In this document: in pieces, positions 1 through 9,410 of the stretch
Layout of the letters: each line of letters begins with the position of its first letter
Numbering within the stretch: position 1 is the stretch's first letter
Assembly (NCBI GenBank): GCA_963725275.1
Contig: CAVRXS010000006.1
Span: 310,001 to 374,000, forward strand
DNA from: Bog-756 sp963725275
GTDB taxonomy: Bacteria; Actinomycetota; Acidimicrobiia; Acidimicrobiales; RAAP-2
Direction of reading: 5' to 3'
Length of the DNA: 64,000 nucleotides
Made by a program: the position numbers and the translations under genes
The notes under the pieces: model-generated
The model's input: only the letters and a program-made list of their open reading frames with translations
What the model was told of the DNA's origin: nothing
Databases searched by the model: none

Positions 1-14
1 ACCCAGGGTCGAAC

Positions 15-428
15 CTATGCCGAGGACGAATACGGCTCGACCGAACGGTTCATCGAGCGGGTGGTGTCCGCATGCGGTGTGGTCGCGGTTCCGGCCGGTT
101 CCGGACTCTGAGTGCCCACGGCCCCGAGCACAACTTCTGACCCGAGATGCGATTCGGAAACGCTGTCGGCATGCACGATCTCGGTGATCCACGGGTCTCG
201 AGGGCGGTCCAGCCCCGACCGAGGATCTCCAGGAGCGAATCGAGCCGGGCCTTTGCTGTGGTCCGGCGCTGAACAAGGCCAGCGCCGATCTTCTCCACCC
301 GCTTGAGCCGATCTCCCGCGCCCAGTGCCTCGGCCAGACGGAACCAGATCCCATCAGAGGGGGCCGCCAAGCGGTCGAGAAAAGGAGCAATCCGAGCCAA
401 CCGCAAGGGTCCAGCCCGGCCTCAACAT
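15..428 (-). CDS. Unrecognised protein, reading frame broken (tentative)
   Basis: I do not recognise this protein. The clearest coding stretch is about 75 residues read from 406 downwards, with an even mixture of hydrophobic and charged residues (RLARIAPFLDRLAAPSDG..., then ...LDSLLEILGRGWTALETRG). Two frame changes are needed to extend it: one near 407, joining an upstream ATG at 428, and one near 200, joining a tail that begins ITEIVHADS and stops at 15-17. It follows the membrane protein at 478-2425 on the same strand, so it may be the next gene of the surface-glycan group. Codon third positions are GC-rich throughout, which supports coding but does not prove it. The competing plus-strand reading (1-111) is only 36 codons long. 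Confidence 0.3.
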
Positions 429-477
429 TACGGGTGTTCGGCCGGAACGGACCACTCGAGGGGGGACCTTCGTTGCC

Positions 478-2425
478 CTACGCCGGCACCGGCACCCCGA
501 CGCCCAAGGTGGAGAGGCAGACAGTCACCCCAGGGCCCGCAGTGACCGCGAACGCAGGCACGCCGTGGAGCGGGACCGGCGCGCCACCCGGCGGAAAACC
601 GAACGCCACCTCGCCCGATCCCTTAGGAATCGTCTCAGGGTTGTTGTTCATCAGCACTGTCCCCCCGGTCGAGCGCGAATAACGGAGGACTGCGAAGAGG
701 CGCTGGGGTGGGGTGGCTCCCTCTTGCAGCTGGAACGTCGTGGCTACCTGCCCCGAGTGCTTGGGGAAGCAAAAGGTGCCGGCCGAGTTGGCCCGCGGTG
801 GAGCGAGCACGTCGAAGCGGGCGGGGGCGACGTCGCCGTCGGACGTCACCATGAACCCCGGGCCGTCCATGGCATCGAAGCGAAGGCCAGGATGCAGAGA
901 CCCTAGGACGACGTGATCCTGGGTGTCGGGGTAGAAGGCAGACCCGATCACGACCGGCGAGACCTCGGCGTCCCACAACCAGGCTCCGCGAGTTCGGGCG
1001 CTCTCCCGTTGCCACGACCGTGAGAAGTTCGCCAGGTACGCCTTGGTGCTGGCCTCCGCCTGCACCACCCCATCGTGCCGGAAGTCGAACCATAGAGCGC
1101 CGCTGTAGGCCACCACAGCCAGCACCGACAATGCGACGATCAGTGCCCATACGCCGCGTGACGAGAACTACGCGGCCCGAGGCGTGGCGGGGCGAACGCC
1201 CGGCCGAGCGCACCGCATCAGGTTCGCCGCACGGGCGACGCAACCACGTGTCGCCAAAGCGCGGGGCGTTGAACGCCAGGCCAGCGCACAGCAAGCCGAA
1301 GAAGACGTCGAAGGACCAATAGCGCGGGTCGTAGGCGAGGCCCGGCCCGAAGACGTGCACGCGGGTTACCCCGACCAGGATCGCCCCGGTGAGGAACGTC
1401 ATCGCGAACACCAACCAGGGACGCCACGCCTTGCGATCCCGCCACATGCTGGTCACCACGAGTGCCACCACCAACAGCTGCGCAACCAGGTCCACCGCCA
1501 CCCGCTGGCCGTGCCCTGCCAAGGACCACACGACCACGCCGAACACGGTTTCGGGCACCACCGACTGCACCCAGCCCAGCCCCACGAACTCGGCCAGCGC
1601 TCCCACGGTGGGTGCTGGCGGGGGGGAGTAGAGGGAGTGGTGCGCGAAGCGCCAAACAAGGTCGAAGCCTATGGGGACGGCGTAGAGCAGCCACGCCGGC
1701 CAGGCTCGCACGAGTGCCCACATCGAACCCCGCACGCCACGCTCGCTGGGCGCGCACAAGGCTGTCAGGGCCACCAGGAAGACGGCGATCACCAGGGTCC
1801 CGTCGTAGAAGGCCAGACCGACGGCAATGGCTGCAGTTGCGCCGACTGCGTGGCGAAGACGCCCGTCCCGGAGATATCGCAGGTGCTCCCATACTGCAAG
1901 AAGGCAAGCGGGGATCGACACCACCTGCTGCAGGCCGCTCGCCCACCAGATGATCGAAGGGATCAACGTAAAGGACGCACCGGCCAATGCCACCAGCAGG
2001 ACGTTGGTTGGCCTCGGTCCGAATAGCCAGGTGAGCAGGCCGTAGAGGACACCAAGGGTCAGAGCCAGAAAAGCGATCTCGAACAAGGCGATGGGCAGCC
2101 AGTGGTACGGCACTCCAGCCATCAACCAGTTGACGAAATTGTAACCGGGTATGAAATGACCGAACACCGGGTGTTCGAAGAGATTGACCGAGGGGCCGAG
2201 GGTGCGCGCGCTGTACAGGTCGATGAAGTCGTCTCCGTAGAAGTACGCCCGTAACACCACTGTTGCCAGGTAAACCAGCTCGGCGCCGAGGACGACGGCT
2301 GCGAGCAGGTGGATCCGTCCAGCGGCGCCGAGTCGGTGATGTGGTTCCGTCGGGACCGAATCGGACGCCGACCGTCCGGTCCTCCCACCGACCCGCCAGG
2401 CGGTGTCGATCGTCAAACCGCACAT
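478..2425 (-). CDS. Polytopic GT-C-like membrane protein (frameshifted here)
   Basis: Probable membrane glycosyltransferase or mannosyltransferase-like protein acting on lipid-linked sugars at the cell surface. After a short cytoplasmic N-terminus there are about ten hydrophobic segments. The first extracytoplasmic loop carries FYGDDFIDL, the acidic-pair motif typical of GT-C fold enzymes, then a long loop rich in His and aromatics (HPVFGHFIPGYNF). A last membrane span and a roughly 190-residue soluble domain are read in a different frame from about 1165 down to the stop at 478. The total length of 1948 nt is 3n+1, so one extra base near 1160-1170 explains the break; corrected length is about 648 residues. 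A -10-like TAGAAT lies at 2444-2449. Exact donor and acceptor are unknown, and family assignment rests on topology and one motif. Confidence 0.6.
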
Positions 2426-2513
2426 CCGACCGGCGCCACGGCAATTCTATGGCCGTGCAGATCAAGAACCGCCGAGTACCCCACTGGCACCAGCAGACGC
2501 CCCAGGTGGCAGG

Positions 2514-2760
2514 TCAATCGCCGCGGCCGAATGAGCGGTCCAGTACTTCCAGTGGGAACAGGCTGCCGATCGCGCTGCCCAAGAAACCGATCTCGAACGG
2601 CCATAGCAGAATCCTGCCATGCCGGACCGAGAACCATCATCACCCCGACCAGGGCACCGGTCACCGCCGAGTGCAGGCTCCGGCGGCCTGTGGGTAGGTG
2701 TGCTGGACAGAGTTCCTCGGGCCATTGCCAGCGGCCGGCCGACCACCCGCTGGCACTCAT
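2514..2760 (-). CDS. Small two-span membrane protein (frameshifted here)
   Basis: A hidden gene of about 81 residues. Its ATG at 2760 overlaps the stop of the upstream membrane glycosyltransferase as ATGA, a translational-coupling arrangement. The first frame gives a soluble start and one hydrophobic stretch (AVTGALVGVMMVLGPAW). After one extra base near 2610 the next frame continues with a second hydrophobic stretch (LWPFEIGFLGSAIGSLFPL) and stops at 2514-2516. Length 247 nt is 3n+1, the same one-base excess seen in other broken genes here. Context between two GT-C-like proteins suggests an accessory subunit for surface-glycan assembly, which is inference. I recognise no family. Confidence 0.45.
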
Positions 2761-4643
2761 TTTCTTCCCTGGCTCATCACCTTGTACAGCACGTCCCCAT
2801 CAGCTTCCTCGACGAGCTTGAACAGGCCGCCGCGCTCGAGGTCCTGAGGATTAGGAGGCGTGCCGACAGGGAGAATCGCCCAGCCGACGTGAAGCGGCGT
2901 GAGGCGCTGCCTCAACGTAGCAGGCGACGGCAGCGTCGATCCTCCCCCGTCGAAGATGCGATCACGGGCCCCGATCGAAAACGCATCGCCGATCAACGGA
3001 CCGTTGGCGTAGTAGCGCGACTGTTCACACGCGTAGCCCCATGCCCGGTAGTGCGAACCGTAAGTCTGATTGAGGTAGGCGACTTGGGCATAGCACTGAA
3101 CGCGGGGAGTGAGATATGCGGCGGTAGCTTCGGCGGTCGTAGGCGGTCCGCCTGGCTGAAAGACGGTGCGGGCGTAGCCGATCGAAGACCAGAGGATGGC
3201 AATCGTCGCCGCAGCACCCGCGAGTGCGATCAGCGGCTGTCGGGCGTTGGACGATAGCGACGAGGTTAAATTACGCAGCAGCATCATTGGGTGCTCAACG
3301 ACGAATGCAGTAGCAACCGAAAGTATTCCGAGTGCAGGTACGAAGAAGCGCGGATCGGCAGACTGAGAGACAAAGAAGGCCACGCTCAAGAGGCTGGCGA
3401 CAAGTACGCCAACATAGGAGCGGTCCCGACGCAGATGGTGCACGAAGATCCCAAGGAATCCCAGCCCGAGAAACCACGACAATGGTGAGCGATTGGTACC
3501 GGTGTTGTAGCCGCTCCTGCCGGTCAGGAACTGGAGGTCACCATCCAGGATGCTCCGGATTCCCGGATGTGACGTTGCTCTCTGGACGATGATCTGTAGC
3601 TGAATCTCACCCTGATTCCATAGTCCTGGGCGGTTCCCGAATACGCTGGTCGCAAACGGGTAGAGCGGATCCCCAGTGGTGTGAAAGGTCCATGCATACC
3701 AGGGGAGGGCCACGAGGAGAAAGCCGCCCAGTGCGCCGAGCATTCCGCGCCAAAGGTCACGGTAGGCGCCAATAGCTATGACGACAGCAAGCACCACAAA
3801 GGCACAGATTGCAAGTGCCGAATACTTGCTGGCCGCCGCTTCACCGAGAAATATCCCCATGAGAATAAGCAGCACCCCGCGCGGACTCGGATTGCGGGAC
3901 GCTTCAAGCCCGCAGACCAGACCGGCCAGTACGAAGACCATCGTCCACGCATCGATGAACGCGGTGGTACCAACCCAGACCAGCATTGGGCTTGAAAGGA
4001 GTACAACCGCACCGATAAATCCTGCACCCAGGTTGTCCCGTCCGCCCCTGAACCAAAGAGGGATCAATAGCGTTCCTATGGCAAGCACCGAAAATTCGAG
4101 CGCTGCCGAGCACACCGGATTGCGCGTGATCAGTAGCATTACAGCGAACACCGATTCGTTGCCCTGAGGGAAGAAACTGAAGCGAACGTAGGGGTCGTAA
4201 ACCAGTCCGTGGTGTTCGACGAGATCTCGCGCGAGAGGCAGATGATAAGAGGTGGCGTCAAAGGCAGTCGATGGATAAATGGCCAGTACCGAGAAATACA
4301 CCAACGCAAGACCCAAAACGGCAAAGCACGCGACTACCCCCAGAGATGACGGCCACCGGCGCCTTGCCCACCACCGAGGAACATCGGAGCGCAACCCTTT
4401 CAGGCTCACTCCCACCGCAACGATTGCCACGATTCCGATTGTCCACCGCGAAAAGAGATGCACCCAAGAGAGCAAACAGACCACAAGGCTCAACGAGGCG
4501 AAGCCGAGCAAGAGGGTAAGTACCGACGATGCAGGACCGCGCAACATCCGTCGGGTCATCGGATAGCCGAGCGCGCCAGCCAGGAGTACCACCAACCCCG
4601 CTCGTCCGTAGGATTTCAGCCACAAATGCACCAGTGGGAGCAC
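2757..4643 (-). CDS. GT39-like polytopic membrane glycosyltransferase
   Basis: Protein of 628 residues with about ten to twelve membrane spans in the first 480 residues and a soluble C-terminal domain of about 130 residues. The first large loop holds AFDATSYHLPLARDL followed by FFPQGNE, the pattern of PMT/GT39-like enzymes that use polyprenyl-phosphate sugars; the Asp is the likely catalytic acid. It is expected to sit in the cytoplasmic membrane and transfer a sugar on the outer face. The gene diverges from a family 2 polyprenyl-phosphate sugar synthase at 4795, which would make exactly such a donor. The GTG start at 4643 has a TAGTAT -10 element six bases upstream, indicating a leaderless message. 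The acceptor (protein, glycan or lipid) cannot be told from sequence. Confidence 0.65.
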   Translation of the reverse strand: MLPLVHLWLKSYGRAGLVVLLAGALGYPMTRRMLRGPASSVLTLLLGFASLSLVVCLLSWVHLFSRWTIGIVAIVAVGVSLKGLRSDVPRWWARRRWPSSLGVVACFAVLGLALVYFSVLAIYPSTAFDATSYHLPLARDLVEHHGLVYDPYVRFSFFPQGNESVFAVMLLITRNPVCSAALEFSVLAIGTLLIPLWFRGGRDNLGAGFIGAVVLLSSPMLVWVGTTAFIDAWTMVFVLAGLVCGLEASRNPSPRGVLLILMGIFLGEAAASKYSALAICAFVVLAVVIAIGAYRDLWRGMLGALGGFLLVALPWYAWTFHTTGDPLYPFATSVFGNRPGLWNQGEIQLQIIVQRATSHPGIRSILDGDLQFLTGRSGYNTGTNRSPLSWFLGLGFLGIFVHHLRRDRSYVGVLVASLLSVAFFVSQSADPRFFVPALGILSVATAFVVEHPMMLLRNLTSSLSSNARQPLIALAGAAATIAILWSSIGYARTVFQPGGPPTTAEATAAYLTPRVQCYAQVAYLNQTYGSHYRAWGYACEQSRYYANGPLIGDAFSIGARDRIFDGGGSTLPSPATLRQRLTPLHVGWAILPVGTPPNPQDLERGGLFKLVEEADGDVLYKVMSQGRK

Positions 4644-4649
4644 CGGCGG

Positions 4650-4655
4650 ATACTA
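4650..4655 (-). promoter_or_regulatory. -10 element of the GT39-like gene
   Basis: TAGTAT on the minus strand ends six bases before the GTG at 4643, placing transcription start at or next to the start codon. Confidence 0.45.
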
Positions 4656-4794
4656 GTGGATCTCGTTGACGTTGCTGCTCGATATCGACCCCAAAAATGG
4701 GTCACCGCAAGAGATCGCCCTGATCCGCGACGACGGTCGAGTGTCTTGTATTGTGTCGCCCGACGGCCCGATCGAGCACAGGGAGCAACGAGCG

Positions 4795-5587
4795 ATGCCT
4801 GAATCCGAGGGAGCCGGTCGATCGAGCCGACTCGACGCCCTGGACGACGAGCTTGAGCCGGAGGTGCGCAAATTCACGCTCCTCTCGGTGATCGTGCCCG
4901 TCTACAACGAGAAGGTCACCGTCGCGGAGATTATCCGGCGCATCCGGGCCATCGAGTTGCCGGTCGATGTCGAGATCATCGCGGTCGACGACGGATCGTC
5001 GGACGGAACCGACAAGGTGCTCACGGCGCTAAGTGATTCGACCGTCCACGTTCTCACCCACGCGGTCAATCGGGGCAAGGGCGCGGCAATCCGGACCGGG
5101 ATGGGGGTCGCCCGAGGGGACCTCCTCTTGATTCAGGACGCCGATCTCGAGTACGACCCGGCCGACTGGCCCAAGCTGTTAGAGCCAATCCTCCGCGGCA
5201 GGGCACGCGTCGTCTACGGGAGCCGCTTTACCGGCGAGCGCAAGAACATGCTCCCGCTGCACTGGATCGGCAACCGGTTCCTTTCTCTGGTCACGAACCT
5301 GCTCTACTCCTCGACCATGTCGGACATGGAGACCTGCTACAAACTCTTCGACCGCTCGGTGCTCGAGGGCATCACCGTCGAGTCCGACCGCTTCGACTTC
5401 GAACCCGAGATCACCGCGAAGGTGCTGCGACGAGGACACCGGATCTACGAGGTCCCCATCTCGTATGCTGGCCGTGAGCTCGCCGACGGCAAGAAGATCA
5501 CCTGGCGCGACGGCTTCGGCGCCCTCCGCCGCGCTCATCAAGTACCGGTTCACCAGGATCGACTCGAATCCACGAGATTGCAGTTGA
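4795..5587 (+). CDS. Family 2 glycosyltransferase, polyprenyl-phosphate sugar synthase type (frameshifted near end)
   Basis: Cytoplasmic glycosyltransferase of the dolichol-phosphate mannose synthase type, expected to move a hexose from a nucleotide sugar to polyprenyl phosphate. Visible motifs in order: VIVPVYNE at the N-terminus, DDGSSDGT, then DADLEYDP with the metal-binding DxD, YGSRF, and an ITWRDGF segment near the C-terminus. The ATG at 4795 is chosen over earlier starts because GGGAG lies ten bases upstream. Near 5535 one extra base pushes the frame into an atypical tail; skipping it gives the family-typical ending ALIKYRF and a stop at 5585-5587 (corrected length 263 residues). Without the correction the frame runs to 5604. 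It likely supplies the GT-C enzymes on the other strand. Confidence 0.8.
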
Positions 5588-5632
5588 TGGCAAGGTCTTA
5601 CTGATCCCCATTGAGCATCGCGGATCTGTTGC

Positions 5633-5650
5633 AGGTTGAGAGACCTTTTT
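5633..5650 (+). terminator. Weak intrinsic terminator after the GT2 gene
   Basis: A five-pair stem (AGGTT against GACCT, one wobble pair) with a GAGA loop runs into TTTTT. It lies between convergent genes. The stem is short, so activity is uncertain. The rest of 5588-5765 shows nothing else. Confidence 0.35.
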
Positions 5651-5765
5651 GAACGCGCGGCTCCGTCATCTCGCATTAACCCAACCCCCAATGCATCGGT
5701 CCTCCTGACCGACCCGGGTCGTCCGAACGCGGTGCTGGATCCGACGGCTGAACGCTCCGAATTCA

Positions 5766-6698
5766 TCACGGCGTGACCAGCAGCCCGTAGACCATCCCGT
5801 CGAGGATGTCCGCCTCGGACACCAGGCACTCGGCAAACCCCAACCGACGCATCACCGAGGCCAGGATGAGCGCCCCCGCGACGATCACGTCCTCGCGCCC
5901 GGGGACCATGCCGGCCCGGTCGAGATGCGCAGCACGGTCCTCGCAGGCCAGGGTGCGGTACCAGTGGTCTGCGTCTCCCATGGTCAGCACCGCGTGGTGG
6001 GTCCGTTCCGGGTCGTAGTGCGCAAGGCCCAGCCGCAGCGAGGCCAGCGTGGTGACGGTGCCTGCGAGCCCGACCAGCCGGTGCGCGCCGAGCAGGCGGG
6101 GATGAATGGTGATCGCCGCCTCCAGCTGCGCACCCACCTCGGCCTCGGCCGCATCCAGCTCTGCGGCCGAGGGCGGATCACTGTGCAGGAAACGCTCGGT
6201 CACCCGGACACACCCGAGCTGGAGGGACACCGCGGTGAGGGCCGGATCGTCGGGACCGTCCCCTGCCACGAGCTCGGTCGAGCCGCCTCCGATGTCCAGG
6301 ACCAGGAAGGGCCCGTCGGCAGGATCGAGCTCCGCCACCGCCCCGGCCAACGAGAGCCGCCCCTCGTCCAGACCGGTGAGGAGCTCGGGCACGAGTCCCG
6401 AGACGGACCCAGCCGCTTGCAGGAATTCGTCCCCGTTGGCGGCGTCGCGTGCGGCCGAGGTGGCGACCAACCGTCCCCGATCGACGTCCCACCGGTCCAT
6501 CTCCCGGCGGTACTCGCGCAGCACACCGAGGCAACGCTGGATGGCCTCGGGGGACAACCGCCCGGTCGCGTCCACGCCCTCGCCGAGCCGGGTGATCCGC
6601 ATGAGCCGTTCGAGCCGGTTCCCCTCGGCGTCGACCACGAGCAGTCGGGTCGAGTTCGTACCGCAGTCGATCGCGGCCACGGCACCCTGTTTGGCCAT
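5766..6698 (-). CDS. ppx: Exopolyphosphatase / pppGpp phosphatase family
   Basis: Ppx/GppA family enzyme of 310 residues, releasing phosphate from polyphosphate or converting pppGpp to ppGpp in the cytoplasm. The ASKHA-fold phosphate 1 motif AAIDCGTNSTRLL is at residues 8-20, and the phosphate 2 motif LVLDIGGGSTE is near residue 135. Length matches the short actinobacterial single-domain Ppx type that lacks the C-terminal HD domain of the E. coli enzymes. It follows DUF501, ftsB and eno on the same strand, a common actinobacterial order. Which of the two substrates is preferred cannot be read from sequence. Confidence 0.88.
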   Translation of the reverse strand: MAKQGAVAAIDCGTNSTRLLVVDAEGNRLERLMRITRLGEGVDATGRLSPEAIQRCLGVLREYRREMDRWDVDRGRLVATSAARDAANGDEFLQAAGSVSGLVPELLTGLDEGRLSLAGAVAELDPADGPFLVLDIGGGSTELVAGDGPDDPALTAVSLQLGCVRVTERFLHSDPPSAAELDAAEAEVGAQLEAAITIHPRLLGAHRLVGLAGTVTTLASLRLGLAHYDPERTHHAVLTMGDADHWYRTLACEDRAAHLDRAGMVPGREDVIVAGALILASVMRRLGFAECLVSEADILDGMVYGLLVTP

Positions 6699-6756
6699 CC
6701 GCCCTTGCTAGCACGGCCGGCCGCCGCCTCCTGCCGGACGTCTGCCCTGCGGACGC

Positions 6757-7254
6757 TCAGGAGGGGTGGAGGCCGATCTGCAACGCGGTCCACTCCCCCA
6801 CCGGGTCGTCGGCTCCGGTCAGCCACCAGGCCAGGTGGGCGTGGAGGCACTTGACTCCCTGCCGTGTCCCCCCGACCCCTCCCGATGGCCGGGGACCCAC
6901 GTGGTCGGTCGGGATCAGCGCGTCGCGATCGGCCGCATAGCGCTCGTGCGCCGCGGCGATGCGGTCGGACGCTACCGCCGACTCGGCCAGGCCAACCCCC
7001 CCGGACGATTCGAGGCGGCTCACCGCCTCCCGGAGCACCGGGTCGACCAGCCAGAACCGGGTGGGCATCGGGGTGCCGTCGAAGAGGAACGGGGCGTTGG
7101 CGATGACCGCCGGAGTCCCGTCCTCGCTCCGCACCACCACCTCGAACTCGCCGGCCGGGGTGCGGCCGAGCAGCTCGGCGACCAGTTCCCCGTCGGTCCG
7201 CGCTCGAGTCTGTGGGAGCGGGTCGCCCGTGCCGTCTGCACGGTCGGGCGTCAC
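6757..7254 (-). CDS. DUF501 protein
   Basis: Protein of 165 residues of the DUF501 family, function unknown. It has the family's conserved core (VVVRSEDGTPAVI, then PMPTRFWLVDP) and a C-terminal segment GVKCLHAHLAWW whose Cys and His residues could bind a metal. Genes of this family sit between ftsB/divIC and ppx in many Actinobacteria, as here. The start overlaps the ftsB stop by four bases, so the two are probably translationally coupled. Association with division or envelope upkeep is suggested only by the neighbourhood. Confidence 0.82.
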   Translation of the reverse strand: MTPDRADGTGDPLPQTRARTDGELVAELLGRTPAGEFEVVVRSEDGTPAVIANAPFLFDGTPMPTRFWLVDPVLREAVSRLESSGGVGLAESAVASDRIAAAHERYAADRDALIPTDHVGPRPSGGVGGTRQGVKCLHAHLAWWLTGADDPVGEWTALQIGLHPS

Positions 7255-8015
7255 TTCCAGAATTCGAGGGTGGAGGCGACCCGGCCCCAGAAGCTCGACG
7301 TCGTCCGTGCCGGGGAGGATGCCGCTGCGCTCGAGGTCCCCGTGGTCGTGCTGCCCGCAGACGGCGTCTGGGGCAGTCCGGGATCCGGGGTCATGTTGGG
7401 GGCGTCAGCCGGTGCAACGAGGGGCTGGTCGGCCGGGTCACCGACCGACGGTTCCCCGGCGAGCGCCGCTGACGCTCGGCCTGAGGGCGGCAGGATGTCG
7501 TAGAGGGTCTGGCCCGGTGCGACCAGCTGGTAGTTCTGACGGGCCAGCCGCTCGATCTCGGCGCTGGAGCTGAGCTGGTTCTGCTGTTCCGACAGCAGCC
7601 GGTTCTGATGGCGGAGCTCGGACAGCTGGGCCGCCTCGGCCGACAGCTGCTGATGCTGGTGGAGCAGGTCGGTGAACGGGAAGCTGGTGGCGAGCACGAC
7701 CAGGGCGAACAACGCCGCGAGCACCACCGGCATCCGGTTGCGCCGGCCCCTTGCGCCTCCCGCCTTCTTCCGGGCGGCGGGCGACCGCGCCGCGGCCACC
7801 TTCGCTGTGCCCTTCTTCGTCCGGTTCGCCGGACCCTTCTTCGCCGGTTTGGCGGGACGCTTCTTCCCAGATTTGGCAGGACCCTTCGTTTCCGCCTTGG
7901 CCCTGCCCGTCCGAGCGGCGGGGCGCGTCCCCGCGGGACGCCGTGATCCGGCGGCCCGCCGGCGCGCCGGCTTGGTGCGGGCGTGGAGGCGGTTGGTCAC
8001 CGGCGCCCGCTCCAT
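7251..8015 (-). CDS. ftsB: FtsB/DivIC septum formation initiator with long basic N-terminus
   Basis: Single-span division protein of 254 residues expected to bridge FtsL and FtsQ at the septum. Residues about 1-95 form a very basic cytoplasmic tail of Lys-, Ala-, Pro- and Arg-rich repeats (such as KKRPAKPAKKGPAN). A membrane span follows (VVLAALFALVVLATSFPF), then a coiled coil with Leu and Gln heptads (HQHQQLSAEAAQLSELRHQN) and the FtsB-type region ending YQLVAPGQTLYDI. The last 70 residues are Pro/Ser/Thr-rich and probably disordered. The tail is far longer than in the roughly 100-residue E. coli FtsB and resembles a histone H1 tail. The start lies inside the end of eno. Confidence 0.8.
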   Translation of the reverse strand: MERAPVTNRLHARTKPARRRAAGSRRPAGTRPAARTGRAKAETKGPAKSGKKRPAKPAKKGPANRTKKGTAKVAAARSPAARKKAGGARGRRNRMPVVLAALFALVVLATSFPFTDLLHQHQQLSAEAAQLSELRHQNRLLSEQQNQLSSSAEIERLARQNYQLVAPGQTLYDILPPSGRASAALAGEPSVGDPADQPLVAPADAPNMTPDPGLPQTPSAGSTTTGTSSAAASSPARTTSSFWGRVASTLEFWK

Positions 8016-9289
8016 GAGGAGAGGGCCATTCCGCCCCGGAAGGCCGCTGACTCGCCGAGCTCATCCTCGATGCGCAGGAGCTGGTTGTACTTGGCGACCC
8101 GATCGGAGCGGGCCGGGGCGCCGGTCTTGATCTGGCCGCAATTGGTCGCCACGGCCAGGTCGGCGATGGTGGTGTCCTCGGTCTCGCCTGACCGGTGCGA
8201 CATCACGCACGCGTAGGAGGAGCGGGTCGGCCAGCTCCATCGTCTCGAGCGTCTCGGTCAGGGTGCCGATCTGGTTGACCTTGATCAGCACGGCGTTGGC
8301 AGTGCGCGGCTTCGATCCCGCGGCGCAACCGCTCTTCATTGGTGACGAAGAGGTCGTCCCCGACCAGCTGGACCCGGGAGCCCAGCGCGGCGGTGAGCGC
8401 AGCCCACCCGTCCCAATCGTCCTCGGCCATGCCGTCCTCGATGCGAGACGATCGGGTAGCGGTCGACCAGATCGACCCAGTAGGCGACCATCTCGGCCGA
8501 GGAGAGGCTCCGCCCCTCACCGGCCAGCTCGTACCTGCCGTCGCGGTAGAGCTCGCTGGCCGCAGGGTCCATCGCGATCGCGATCTCCTCACCCGGCACC
8601 CGGCCGGCCGCCTCGATGGCCTCGACCAGGATCCGCACCGCCTCCTCGTTGGAGGCGAGATCCGGGGCGAAGCCCCCCTCGTCGCCGACCGCGGTCGAGA
8701 GGCCGCGCTCGTGGAGCACGCCGGAGAGCGCGTGGTAGGTCTCCACACCCCAGCGGAGCGCCTCGGTGAACGAGGCGGCACCGACCGGCATGATCATGAA
8801 CTCCTGCAGATCGATCGAGTTGTCGGCGTGGACGCCGCCGTTGACCACGTTCATCATGGGCACCGGCAGCACATGGGCGTCGATGCCCCCGACGTAGCGG
8901 AAGAGGGACAGTCCGAGCTCGTCGGCCGCGGCCCGTGCGGTGGCCAGCGACACCCCGAGGATGGCGTTGGCCCCGAGCCTCGCCTTGTTGGGCGTCCCGT
9001 CGGCGTCGATCATGGCGAGGTCGACCGCCCGCTGGTCGAGGGCGTCGAATCCCTCGAGGAAGTCGGCGATCTCCCCGTCGACGTGCCCGACCGCCTGCAG
9101 TACGCCCTTGCCCCGATAGCGGTCGCCGCCGTCCCGGAGCTCGACCGCCTCGAACGACCCGGTCGACGCGCCGGACGGGACGATGGCGCGCCCGGAGGCT
9201 CCGGAGTCGAGGAGGACCTCGACCTCGATCGTCGGATTCCCGCGGGAGTCGAGGACCTCCCGGCCGATGACCTGCTCGATCAAGCTCAC
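7997..9289 (-). CDS. eno: Enolase (three frameshifts in this sequence)
   Basis: Phosphopyruvate hydratase of glycolysis, a cytoplasmic Mg-dependent enzyme that converts 2-phosphoglycerate to phosphoenolpyruvate. The N-terminal part shows REVLDSRGNPT and the SGASTG loop, the middle shows AVGDEGGFAPDL, then the catalytic-Lys region LIKVNQIGTLTET and the signature VMSHRSGETEDTTIADLAV, and the end shows TGAPARSDRVAKYNQLLRIE. These pieces lie in three frames. Single extra bases at about 8443 (between YPIVS and IEDGMAED), 8310 (before ANAVLIKV) and 8225 (before SSYACVMSH) account for it. The span of 1293 nt minus three gives 430 codons, the normal enolase size. The GTG start has AGGAG about 12 nt upstream. 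A real null of this gene is unlikely, so I read these as sequence errors. Confidence 0.9.
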
Positions 9290-9410
9290 TCTGCGTCGTC
9301 GCTCCTGTTCGCTGTGTGGGAAAAGTTACCATCCGCGACCGCCCGGACCTGGGTATTTCTCTGGAGATTCGAACGCCTGAGCGCAGCCCGGCGAGGTCCG
9401 GGGAGGCTCC

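Noticed and set aside
1..111. Plus-strand open frame at the left edge, 36 codons to a TGA
   Set aside because: No recognisable motif and very short. The minus strand has a more protein-like frame over the same bases; neither is secure.
7997..9289. Programmed frameshifting or pseudogene formation in eno
   Set aside because: Three separate sites without a shared slippery motif, in a gene expected to be essential; the same one-base excess occurs in unrelated genes.
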